Below the pieces are notes generated by a model. The model was not told the DNA's origin, searched no databases, and was given only the letters and a program-made list of their open reading frames with translations. From assembly GCF_047948215.1 (NCBI RefSeq), contig NC_134464.1, positions 32,983,020-33,047,019 on the forward strand: a DNA stretch of 64,000 nucleotides, written 5' to 3'. Made by a program: the position numbers and the translations under genes. This stretch comes from Lycorma delicatula (Eukaryota > Arthropoda > Insecta > Hemiptera > Fulgoridae). Below, piece after piece: positions 1 through 12,600 of the stretch. The first letter of the stretch is position 1, and each line of letters starts with the position of its first letter.

Positions 1-159
1 GCGATAAAAATACGAAATAAATACAAAACTATATTACAAACTAACAAATACAAAATTTACGATGCAAATTTACGAAAGAAAAAATTAAGACAGACTGATA
101 TATGATAATGATATTTTATTTATAATATGATATTTTATTAAAATATGATATAAACTGAA

Positions 160-845
160 TGATTCACAAAGAATGCAGCAAATTTTCAGTGGTAATGTTC
201 TACTGGTAAAAATAAAGAAGAAAGTTCGTACATACATCAGTTCGGCAAAAGATTTCGTCCTATTTCTGGGTCTTCGGTAAAATTAAATCGTACTGTAATT
301 CTTGAGATAAAATTAAGGGGTAAATTTAGTTGGTATATATGAAATCTAACTTGAAAAATTTTAACAGAATAGGATTTGATATGATTTTTTTTAAATTTCG
401 AAATTATGACGTTACTGTGGATCTTAATTATACAGTATTTTATCACAATCAAATTCTCTACAAGTTTTGTTCAAAAATTTCATCTGTTTATCTGTATAAT
501 ATCTGTATAATATCTGTATAATATATTATCTGTATAATATCTGTATAATAAGAAAATTATTTTATGGCAAACGTAAAATAGTGTGTTTTCAACCTCAATC
601 CTTTGTATTTTACTCGAAATGTCTTGGTAAAAATAAAGTTCTGGAGCCTATTTTTTCAATTTTTGGAGGTCAGATTTCATTGAAATCACTAAATTTACCC
701 TTTAATTTGGGTTTCAAGAATTATAGTCTTTCTTAATTTTACATCATGTACAGAAATCTGGCCGAAATCTTTCCCCAGCCGACCTTCGCTAACGAAAAAT
801 TTCTTTTAAACATTTAATTAATATTTTCCTATCTACAGATTCATG
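160..845. mobile_element. Foldback element of the long-TIR family
   Basis: The left arm (about 160-370) reappears in reverse complement as the right arm (about 635-845). For example GGTAAATTTAGT near 319 faces AAATTTACCC near 692, and AGATTTCGTCC near 250 faces CGAAATCTTTCC near 764. The same arm sequence forms the right end of the element at 46200-47471, and weaker versions occur at 50939-53425 and 28940-29466. No transposase is left; the loop is AT-rich and carries a short tandem repeat. I infer a non-autonomous deletion derivative. Ends are approximate. Confidence 0.6.
490..549. repeat. Minisatellite, 11-bp unit
   Basis: About five copies of a unit close to ATCTGTATAAT, with one shortened or altered copy near 520-530. 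It lies in the loop between the two arms of the foldback element. Confidence 0.8.
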
Positions 846-924
846 TGTTTTTTTTTACCTTATTTTCCTAAAGTATACGTGGCAATTTGTTCAATTAATG
901 AACAATAAGCAACTTTTCCACGGC

Positions 925-1180
925 CAAATAAGATGAGGATGATATGTATGACACATAAATAAGGTGTAATCTTGTACTGTCTCAAGTCGACCATTCCTAA
1001 GAGTGTACTTAATTGAACCCCAACCACTAAAGTACACCGATTGCCACTACCTAGTATTCAAATCCGTATAAAAGCAACTAGCTTAGTAAGATTTGAACCT
1101 TAGAACCTTCGCTTCAAAAATCAGCTGTTAAACAACTGATTTGTGAGGACGAGTTAACTGCTAGACAAACTGAACTGGTA
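925..1180 (-). mobile_element. tRNA-derived SINE, family 1 (degraded)
   Basis: Read on the minus strand it shows the family order: a tRNA-like head with the CTAGCAGTT box-A region, an AAATCAG stretch, a box-B-like region (TTCAAATCTTACTAA), then the GGATTTGAATACTAGGTAG block, the GGTTGGGG block and the ATCATCCTC tail. It is older than the copies at 1699 and 44367 and lacks the terminal GGCTAAACAGG. Borders are approximate. Confidence 0.7.
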
Positions 1181-1313
1181 TATATGGTTTTTGAAAATCT
1201 ATAAATGAAATGTTTTTGTATGTGTATGTAAATGTGTGTTTGTATTTGTTTGAATTTTTTTATAAATATGTAAGTGTAATAATAAAAAACTTTTCTGTTT
1301 TTTTTTTTTACAG

Positions 1314-1514
1314 TCTTTAGGAAATCACGAATTTGATGACGGGCCACAAGGTTTAGCACCATTTATAAATAATACACACGTACCGATACTGGCATGCAAT
1401 TTGGATATATCAAAAGTACCAATACTACACTTACCAAATTTAAAAAAATCAGTTGTATTTAAATATGACAAATTAAAAATTGGAGTAATTGGATATGTTA
1501 CACCAGATACTAAG
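1314..1514 (+). CDS. 5'-nucleotidase exon with GNHEFD motif
   Basis: 67 whole codons between a T-rich tract ending in CAG and the donor GTAATT. It translates from SLGNHEFDDG to GYVTPDTK, the end of the first half of the metallophosphatase domain. Asn and His of GNHEFD contribute to the metal centre and catalysis. It contains a possible N-glycosylation site (NNT). The preceding exon is outside the window. Confidence 0.95.
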
Positions 1515-4500
1515 GTAATTATATTTATTTATTTTTAATTATTTACAAATTTATTATCTATTTTATAATACCAAGATTCTAAAGTGTAGGATTATTTGTT
1601 TTTAGTTTCTCCTTTACATAGGTCTAGAAGGGCAAGTATTGAAATCGGTCAAATTTGGGCATATGCGGTTTTCACCGGATCTTGCCGTTATGACACCTTT
1701 TTTTCTTTTTCCTGTTTAGCTTCAGGGAATTACCGTTCAGGTATTACTTCAAAGGATGAATGGTGATGATATGTATAGGTTAAATGAAGTGTAGTCTTGC
1801 AGAGTCTCAGTTCAACCATTCCTGAGATGTGTGGTTAATTGAAACCCTACCACCAAAGAACACCGGTATCCACGATCTAGTATTCAAATCCGTTTAAAAG
1901 TAACTGCCTTTACTAGGACTTGAACACGCTGGAACTTTCCGACTTCAAAATCAGCTGATTTAGGAAGACGCGTTTACACCAACCCAGTGGGTTGACGTTT
2001 TGACACCTAAGGAACCCAAAAAACCGGATGGTAATTTTCCTGACGTTAATGTTCATATATACATGTGTTGGCCTCTAAGTCACCTTATATCTCTAGAATT
2101 ACTGTACTGATTTTGACTTCTATAGATCAGATTACTTCTATATATGGGGAATTGATGCTATTAAATTTTCAACTTAAAAGGTCAAGGGGGTGGGGCTGTA
2201 GATCAAGGTCAGCCTCAGTATCAGGAGATTTCGCCAAATTAAGGTCATATTTTTCTTAGGCATATTTTTAACAATAAAAAATATAAATTTTTGAAAAATC
2301 GTACTCGACCCCAAAAACTGCTGTTGTAGTCGACTGCTATGTTGTGACGCCACAGGTGAACGGTAGAATTAAATAAATTAATAATATTTAAATTGAAAAA
2401 GGGAACTTGGTCTGGCCGGGTTTCGTTTGATTAAACGAAAGATTATTATATTTAAATAAAATAATAAATATTTTAAATTTAGTTGTGTGTGTGTGCGCGC
2501 GCGCGTGTGTAATCCATGCATCTGAAACAACCCACAGTTGTGTTGTTAGCTTTTTTAATAAAACAAAAAAAAATGGGTTTAATTAATAAAAAATCAACTT
2601 CACTAATAAAGTTAAAAAAATTAAAAAAAACTGGAGCATTTTCGGATTAAAAATTATGATCAGGTGAAAATACACAAAATTAATTTTAAAATTCATTTAT
2701 ACTGTTATAGAATACTTATCTAAATCTTTGTTAAAATATTTAACAGAAACTTTTCTGAGTGCATAAATTAATTTTAAATTAAATTACGTATTATTATACT
2801 TTATACTTTATCTACAGGAAAAAATCGTGAAAAGGTGATAAATCCTGATAAACGATAAGCTGCAAACAGCTTAACTATTACCGAAGATAGAAGGTAATGG
2901 AGAATTTAAAAGGGTCTTAAAAATAAATTTATTCAGCTGATTACAAAATTACAGGATATTTGCTTAGTATTTAGTTAAAAAAGTATTTTATAATACAGAA
3001 ATACCATTGAAATAAATGAATATAAATTTAAAAATATTATTTAAATTACATATAATTAAAGAACCACGTTCGATACCTTGGGCCCCAATTTGATTGTCAT
3101 TTCAAGATAAAAGGAAGTAACTTAAAAACCAAGTATAAGAAGCTATATTGGTTGTTAGGAAGAAACTTGAACCTGTTGTCCAACATTCTTTTGATTTTTT
3201 TTTTTGTCTTCAGTTATTTGACTGGTTTGATGCAGTTCTCCAAGATTCCTTATTTAGTGCTAGTCGTTTCATTTCAGTATACCCCCTACATCCTACATCC
3301 CTGACAATTTGTTTTACATATTCTAAACGTGGCCTGCCTACACAATTCTTTCCTTCTACCTGTCCTTCCAATATTAAAGCGACTATTCCAGGATGCCTTA
3401 GTATGTGGCCTATAAGTCTGTCTCTTCTTTTAACTATATTTTTCCAAATCATTCTTTCTTCATCTATTTGCCGCAATACCTCTTCATTTGTCACTTTATC
3501 CACCCATCTGATTTTTAACATTCTCCTATAGCACTACATTTCAAAAGCTTCTAATCTTTTCTTCTCAGATACTCCGATCGTCCAAGTTTCACTTCCATAT
3601 AAAGCGACACTCCAAACATATACTTTCAAAAATCTTTTCCTGACATTTAAATTAATTTTTGATATAAACAAATTATATTTCTTACTGAAGGCTCGTTTCG
3701 CTTGTGCTATTCGGCATTTTATATCGCTCCTGCTTCGTCCATCTTTAGTAATTCTAGTTCCCAAATAACAAAATTCTTCTACCTCCATAATATTTTCTCC
3801 TCCTATTTTCACATTCAGTGATCCATCTTTGTTATTTCTACTACATTTTATTACTTTTGATATTTCATTATTTTGATAAACAATGCGATTCTAAAACCAG
3901 TTTGGATATATGGAAAACAGCTATAAGGCATGACGTAGAAAAATAACATTGAGATTACACAACGTTTTCAGAACAAGTTGGCCAGATCCATTGCAAACAC
4001 TGTTATACCCTGAGAACTAGAAAATTCACGACTGTTTTGGATAACTTTATGTTCGTGGTGAGATCAAACGGTCCGGTTTAAGTTATAGAGAGCGAATAGA
4101 TAGTCTTGTGAATTTTCTAGCAGTTAACCTCCTAGAACAATGATTCCCAAATTGATCGCCGCGACCTCTTCACAGGGGCGTCGCGAAATATTGTAAAAGC
4201 TTCATAATTAATTGAAACAAGACATTTATAATTATTAATTTAATGTTAATAAAGTAAAAATAATAATTAAGGTACACGAGTTTAATTTATTTTTATCTCT
4301 TACTTACGAGTCATCATACTTTTACTTATGATAGGACTCCATTGAAAAATTTTAATTGAGAAAGGGCGCCGTGACTCGGAAAAGTTGGGAACTACTGTCA
4401 TAGAAAACAATGGAAATGTCCGGCGATTGAAACGTCAACACGTGCACACATGTTGGACTTGAGATATCTGACTGACATTAAACTAGTTCGGTATCGGACA

Positions 4501-6560
4501 TGTAATAAAGGTTTTTTACTATGCCTTATTGAGGAGCCTAGTGTCCTCTTGTTTCTTTCAGTGAACTTGTTATGCTACTGTTTTGTTTATCTTTATATAT
4601 TGTTTAATAATATTCTGCATTCCTGGTAGTTTGGTGTTTCACTAGACTATTGTGATATTTTGAATCTATCGGTCGTATTTAATGGAAGTATGTTTATTTA
4701 CAAAAATCTTTAATGACTATGTGTATGTATATATATATACATTTATTTATTTATATATTGTAATAAGATCGGTATAACAGATCCAAGTAACGGATTCTTG
4801 CCAATTTAGAGTAAAGTAGTAGAGAAAATAGAGGAATCCAGAAAGGGGCAAAAAAACCCTTTTAGTAAAGCTAGCACGTCCGTTTAACAATCGTCCTTTG
4901 TAATACTGCTCGCTGATACACCTAAACAGATGTTGTTCCGTAACCAGACCCGGGTTAGAAATACATGGGAAACTGAAAGGGCTCAGTCGATCGTTCTCAC
5001 GTTCAACTGGGGTCTAATCCTGCAGGTCAAGAGGATAGGAGTATGAACACTCCAGAGAAGACGAGTTGAAGTCAGTCTGCGAGAAGAGTCCACGAGAGAG
5101 TGCTACGGTAGAATCTAAGCAATGAGTTATGATGGGAGTGTGAATTAGTCTAATCGGGACGATGTAATGCTAGTTTTGCCAGAGAGTTCTAAGCGAGAAG
5201 TGATTATGTGAGTTTGAGGCGACAATATCCTACGAAGAGTTATTATGCGAGTTAGTGAAGGAGCGAATTTCTAGTGCGTACACATTTGACGCGATTAAAG
5301 TGACGTCACATGTAATTCCAGGTGGACAGTACATGAAAACAAAGAATGGTTCGGTGAGTTACTGTTAGACTATAAGTGAAAGAGATAATGTACTAAATTT
5401 CATTCATAAATTGTTAGGGCAGTTTTATTTGTGAACAGCGAAGGTATTTGCAGTGAAATAAATTTATACTTGTCTTATCTATTGTATTGTTGTTAATAGA
5501 AGATTAGTGGTTAAAAGTGTTAAGATTAGCGATCAGTCTTTTGAGAATGGGGAATTCTAGTTTTCAATATTTAACTACCTGTGAATAATTCCTGACGATT
5601 ACTTTAAATTCTGTTTTGTATATAATTGCTGTTTCTTATTATTATTATTGAAATTTATTATTATTATTGAATTGTCTTGTTTTACTTATGTTTTTAAATC
5701 TAATAAATTATAATTATATAAATATTTTAAATTATAAATCTCTCAATATCCTGAACGAGCCGTGAACACGCAAACGTGTGTAGGTTTTATTGAGGGTGTT
5801 TGCAGGAAACCTTTATTCACATGTTTTTTTATAATGCAATTTACTTGTGGTTCCTTAACCGGATCCAGTTTTAAATAAAAAATTTGTAAGAAAAAAATAA
5901 AAAATAAATAAATAAATAAATTAAGCTTTAAAATACTGTGTAAAGTGTTAATACGTACATTACTTAAACTATTTATTATTGACCCCTTCATAAATCTGGT
6001 TATGAAATTATCACAACAGTTCTGTAATTCATTTTACATATATTTTTGGGAATAAAATCAAAGAACTACATTGTTTAAGAACGACGAAAATTGGGTTTCA
6101 TTATGTATGAGACGAATAATTTACATAACATTATTATTATACTAAATCTTCCTTAAATTCCACAAATTTTTAAAACTTTTAATAATAATTCAAAAAGAAT
6201 GTATGTATATTTTTTTATATTAACACTGATTATTTAAAAATAATTATTTAGATTTTGTAACTAATAAAAATAATATATAAATGTATGTAAAATCGTTTTT
6301 AGTCTTATAAAATAGATTAAAAAAATAGTGATAATAAAGTAAAATAAATGCAAAAGTAATTTTTTAATTAATTATTTATTTTATTATTATTTATTGACAA
6401 AAACTAATTAAATTTAATTTTCTCTTTAAATTTTATTAAAAAATACTAAATAATAAACTCAGATATAATTCCAATTATACACATACACATACAGTAACTT
6501 ACTACCACATACCACCATAAAAACCAGATGATTAAATTCTTTAATAATACTTTTACACAG

Positions 6561-6605
<45 letters not shown>

Positions 6606-9600
6606 CATTTTAATAACCCAAAATAAAAATATACGAGTATATCTAATTATCTATAATAATATTAACAGAAATTAGATTATTAATTATTACATTTTTACTT
6701 CATTGTACGAAATACAAGGAAATATTGTGATCGCGAAAAATTTCGGTTTTCAGATTTAAACGGAAATATCCATTTTCACCTTCCCTAAATCCATTTTGAC
6801 TAGTTTCGGCGTGCGTCTGTACGTACGTATACATGTGCGTGTGTATCTCGCATAACTCAAAAACGATTAGCCCTAGGATATTGCAATTTTGTATTTAGGT
6901 CTGTTGTAAAATTTAGATGTGCACCACCACCTCCCCTTTTGATTGCACTGAACCTAAAGTGCCCAAAAAAATCAAAATCCAAAAACATTTGAATTTTAGA
7001 CATTTTGTTAACTGCAGTAATAAGACCTCATTTAGAGCTTTTCAACGATATATCATAAGGGGTATTTATTTTCATTGGTTACAGAGTAATAGCAAAACAA
7101 TATTTAATAATGAAATATTTGGGTCTCAGAAGGGGAAGGCGGCACATCGGTTCGAATCAGAAATCATGCCCTTTTTTTTAAATTTAAATATATTGATTTA
7201 TTAGTAATTATTAACCCGTAATTGTAAAAACAATTACAATAAATAATTATTCAGTACCAATAATAAAATTAAAAAAATCAGAAGTTATTAGTGAAATAAA
7301 ATTTTATGTACTTTTAAAAATATGTATCTGTAATTTAATAGGCATTATTACATATGTATATATGTAATAGATTTGGTGAAACGTCTTATTATTTAATATT
7401 AATTGAAAATTATAATTTAGAATCGTATTATTTTTGGATTTTCTAGTTTAATTTCTGTTAAATTTTATTTAATTATTCTGGAATTTCTGTTTAATTTTTT
7501 CTACATTAAAGTTAACTACAGAGTGACTGAAATTATATACACTGAGGTATGCATACTCAATCTTTAACAAAGTGAAAAATATTCTTATCTTTTATTTAAT
7601 TACTCCTGTGATGTTGTCGGACAACATTCTCCCTAAGTAGGAGTTGATCATCATTTCGTTTATTTTTATTTTTTTGTTGCCAATAATTTAATCGCTCTTT
7701 GGTTTGATATAATTCTTCTGATCTTAATTTGTGTACACGTTCTCTAGTTTTCAAATTTTCTCTGTCTCTTTATATTCATCAACCTATCTTAATCTTTTTA
7801 TTTTTCTTTGTTTGCAAAATTTTGTTCCTGTTTATTTTATTTTTTTGGTTTGCAATATTTTTTCCTATTTATTCTTTCTTTGGTTTTAACATTTCTTTCT
7901 TTTTATGTTTATCATTTTCTCTTAATTTTTTTTATTCTTCCCTTGTTCTTAAAATTTTCTTCCTCTTCATATTCATCTTCGTGTCGTTTTTTTTTTGTTG
8001 ATATATTTCATGTTATCTTTTTTTTCAGTATGATTATTTCTTTTTCAATGTTGATTATTCGCCAAATAATCTAATAATAAAAACTGAGTATTTTACACCG
8101 AAAGGTCGAAATTAACATTTGTAACCAGTATACAGGAGTTCAGTATACGACACACCAGAAATCCGGAACTTTTGTTAATCAGCAACTCAGGATGATGATA
8201 CCAATAATACTGACCTAGTAATAGAGTAATAAAGAAACTTTTAATCTATCATAATATTTCATGTAAGATTGTTGGATTAATAATTGTATAAACATTTGAT
8301 GCTAATAAAAACTAATATTTCAGCAATTGTGTAACTGTCCACTATATTAAAGAATGGAGGATCGTACCTCACTTTCAAATGAAATAAGTTTAAATGAAGT
8401 GCAACAAAAAATGTGTATATGCAATTAAGATCAAAATATAGGCGTACAAGGAAGTCATGTTGCGTCCACATCAGTTTTTTTTTGTATCAGAATTGTATGA
8501 AAATTTATCGACTTCGAATGTTATTAAAACTTATTATTATAATTATTATTATAAAAAACTTAATATTATTTGGTTCTTCTTTTTTTTTAGTTAATTTCAA
8601 ATCCTGGAGAAGTTGTATTTCTACCAGAAATTGAAAGTATCCAAAAAGAATTGGATTCATTAAAGAAGAATGGTGTTAACATTTTCATAGCTGTGGGGCA
8701 CTCAGGAATTCAAAAAGATATGGAAATCGCACGTAAAGTTCGTGGTATTGATTTAGTTGTGGGTGGACATAGTAACACATTTTTGTACAATGGTATGTGC
8801 ATAGCTAATCTACATTACATGTTCCATACTTAATTTTAGTTAGTTTATTAAGTAAAATTAGAAATTTTATATTTCCAATCAGATTTATCAAAAAGAGAAA
8901 ACAAAACTGACATTTAAGAAGAGTTATTTAACATGATCATTAAGTTTTATTTATAAGGATTTATAACTTCTAGAAGTGGGATTTATCGTTCATCCGATTT
9001 AATGCTATTATTTACATGTGATAATTTAAGTACCTTACTTACTCCCGTTTTGTTTCACTACGATAATTCTGATTAGGATTATTTTCTTTTTCTTTGAATG
9101 CTTTGATAGATTTTCCTTATATACTTACACTATTTATAAAATATATATATAGGAAACGTATAGGGACAAGGGAAGCAATTTTAGGCCTCAAATTAATAGT
9201 AGAAGGAAGATTAAAGAAAAACAAACCAACGTACTTGGCATTTATAGACCTAGAAAAGGCATTCGATAACGTAGACTGGAATAAAATGTTCAGCATTTAA
9301 AAAAAATTAGGGTTGAAATACAGAGATAGAAGAACAATTGCTAACATTTACAGGAACCAAGCAGCAACAGTAATAATTGAAGAACATAAGAAAGAAGCCG
9401 TAATAAAAAAGGGAGTCCAATAAGGATGTTCCCTATCCCGTTAGTTTTTAATCTTTGCATAGAACTAGCAGTTAATGATGTTAAAAACAATTTAGATCCG
9501 GAGTAACAGTACAAGGTGAAAAGACAAACATGCAATGATTTGCTGATGATATAGTAATTCTAGCTGAACGTAAAAAATATTTAGAAGAAACAATGAACGG

Positions 9601-12600
9601 CATGGATGAAATCCTACGCAAGAACTACCGCATGAAAATAAACAAGAACAAAACGAAAGTAATGAAATATAGAAGAATTAATGTAGATGAACCACTGAAT
9701 ATAAAAATAAGAAGAGAAAATATTACAGAGGTAGAAGAATTTGGTTATTAGGAAAGTAGAATTACTAAAGATAGACGAAGCAGGAGCGATATAAAATGCC
9801 GAATAGCACAGGCAAGTCGAGCCTTCAGTCAGAAATATAAATTGTTTACATCAAAAATTAACTTAAGTGCCAGGAAAAGATTGTTGGAAGTGTATGTTTG
9901 GAGCGTCGCTTTATATGGAAGTGAAACTTGGACGATTGGAGTACCTTTGAGAAGAAAAGATTAGAAGCTTTTGAAATGTGGTGCTATAGGAGAATGTTAA
10001 AAATCAGATGGGTGGAAAAAGTGACAAATGAAGAGGTGTTGCGGCAAATAGATGAAGAAAGAAGCATTTGGAAAAATATAGCTAAAATAAGAGACAGACT
10101 TAAAAGCCACATATTAAGGCAGTCTGGAATAGTCGCTTTAATTTTGGAAGGATAGGTAGAAGGAAAAAATTGTGTATGCAGGCCACGTTTGGAATATGTA
10201 GGACAAATTGTTTAGTATGTAGGATGTAGGAGGTATACCGAAATTAAACAACTAACACTAGATAAGAAGTTTTGGAGAGCTGCATCAAACCAGGCAAATG
10301 ACTGAAGACAAAAAAAATAATATTCAATAGTTTGAGATTGTAACAGTAAAAAATCGGATTAATGAAATGATTTTGAGAAAAATAATTTTCATTTTATAAT
10401 TGTGAGTTATAAATTTCTTAATATTCACTAAAAAACACTTATTTTTTTAAAGGTGATCTCATCTGACGAATTAGCGATCAAAAGAAAAAGGGTCCATGAA
10501 TATAATATGACAATTAAGGTGAATTAAAGATACAAGATCATGGAGAACCGAACAATCTTGGGCGATGCCGCTGATATATTGGCCGGACGTGCATCCCTGG
10601 ACTTCTATTTTGGAAGAAGTAGGAGTTGCACAGGAGAGTTACTAAATTGAATGCGGATGCATTAACTTACCTGCTTGTCTGCAGGTAACAGGTAATACGG
10701 GACCAGTAGACGAGAGCAGATGAACCCACACTCTGATCCCAGATTTCTAGAGATGGCTGGACCACAAGCTTGGAGTCCCATTGAAGACGAGTTGATCCAG
10801 TTCCACACCGGTCCCGCATATTTCAAAACACATCTGTGCACGGAGACATTGTGCGTGCGAATATGATCATTCCGGGGAGCACACCGCACGATATTCCTAC
10901 GCGATTAGTTCTTGCACCATGCAAAAACCGATTAAGATTCTGCAAGAATCAACTAAATACCAACACAAAAATCACTTAAAAAAGTATTATTTTGGTTATT
11001 TCGTTTTAGTTTTAATTTTGTTGGATTTATTTATGGTTTTATTTTACGTTTTTCTGGGTTTTGAGTTTATTTTATTATATGAGGGCTATTTTTCATTCCA
11101 ACATCTGATGGGCTATAAAATGAGACACATTGCCATAACAAAATGATTTTATTACTAACAGTTACAGTACTAACAGTACTTAACTTATTTTTCTACATAA
11201 TTTCCAAAACGATTGAGGCAATTCTTGTATCATTACAACAGCTTTCCGATGCCCTCTTCAAAGAAGTTTGCCGCCAGTGAGGTAAGGTACGTTTCGACAG
11301 CCTCCTGAAGTTCTTCGTTGGTGACAAAATGTTGTCCGCCCAACTATGCCTTCAATTCTCGAAAGAGATGATAATCGCTAGGTATTAGATTTGGACTATA
11401 CTGTGGATGGTCGAAATCTTCCCACTTGAATTGTCTGAAAACCTCTTGCGTCACGTTGGCACAGTGCGGTTGTGCGTTGTCCTGGATCAAAACCACATTG
11501 GACGAAAGCATGCCTCTTCATTTGTCCTGGATCGCTATGCGTAGGCGATGTAAAGATTCACAATAAACTTCTTTTGTTATTGTTATTCTTTGTTCCATAA
11601 AGTCCATCAAGATACCTTTATGGCCCCAAAAATTTGTAGCCATTGTTTTCCTGTTTCTTAGTGGCTGTTTGAACATTTCAGCCTTGTTTGGAGAAGTGTG
11701 TATTCACTTCTTAGACTGTTCTTTGGTTTCTGATTGTCATGGATTGAAGTCTCATCGGCAGTAACAATAGACTTTAAAAACTCTTCCCCCTCATTATCGT
11801 AACGCGTGAGAAACATTAACGCCGACGCCATTCACTGCGTTTTGTGATCGTCACTCAACATTTTTAGAACCCAATGTCCTCACAGTTTCCGGTATCTTAG
11901 CTCTTTAGTCACAATTTGCTTGAAATTTCTGCAGAAAGTTCACTTATCGTAAACCTCCATTTGTCATGGACAAAATCATCATCAAAACGCTCAACTAGGC
12001 GTACAGTAGCGACAGACTTACATTCTTATCCACCTTCCTCATGGACGTCCGTTCTCTCTTCTTTAAATTTCCTATACCATTCTCTTACATTACCTTCACT
12101 CATAAAGTTTTCACCATATACTAGGCTCATTCTGCTATGGATTTCAGCAGCGCTACATCCTTATGCTTGCAGTAAACATATCGCACTTGGCGGGAGCATC
12201 GATTGTAGTGGACATGTTCAATTGGCTGTAGCTGGGTCAGACTGATGCAATAGAGCCGCCTAAGGGTGATTGGGTGGGGGGGGGGGGCACAATCGCACGA
12301 CGCACAGACCTGGGTCCCTCAGAGGTTGAAAAACAAACGGCCCTCGTAATTGCTGGTTGGTTGTAATTCTATTTATTCTTAATTGGGTTGTATGCGTAGA
12401 ATTTTTTAGAAAATTTGTTATGAAATACCAACACAGTTATTTACTTCATATTTTGAATTATATTTTGTTTTTCAAAACCAAAATACGTAACAAAAGAAGC
12501 TTACGAATAAACAAAAGTATAATTAATCTAAAAAAAAAAAAAAAATAACTAAAACGATAAATAAATATCGCAAGTATTTTATAAAAATAAAAAACAAAAA

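Larger units (their letters stand above)
3057..4520 (+). pseudogene. Jockey-like LINE RT fragment, twice interrupted
   Basis: Three plus-strand pieces belong together: about 3057-3187 (KYKKLYWLLGRN), 3862-4137 (LKPVWIYGKQL, then QRFQNKLARSIAN) and 4406-about 4520 (VRRLKRQH). This order is that of the C-terminal part of jockey-type reverse transcriptases (YWLLGR, LKPVWTYGIQLWG, FQNKxLR, RRLKR). The first gap is a minus-strand LINE flanked by CTTTTGAT, the second a MITE flanked by near-identical 8-mers. Skipping the MITE and one flank copy gives an uninterrupted reading AVNLLENNGNVRRLK. The protein is otherwise broken by stops and frameshifts. Confidence 0.75.

Noticed and set aside
485..550. 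CRISPR-like repeat array
   Set aside because: The repeats are directly tandem 11-mers with no spacers, in a eukaryotic genome.
3148..3531. 127-codon plus-strand gene
   Set aside because: Antisense of the LINE RT region (copy 1), which is coded on the minus strand.
7729..8074. Phe/Leu-rich membrane protein
   Set aside because: Arises from a T/C-rich low-complexity tract; similar frames appear in two phases.
8651..8833. Independent small gene starting MDSLKKNGVN
   Set aside because: It is the inner part of the 5'-nucleotidase exon 8591-8792 plus read-through into the intron.
11916..12245. 109-codon plus-strand gene
   Set aside because: Antisense shadow of the mariner transposase, which is coded on the minus strand.
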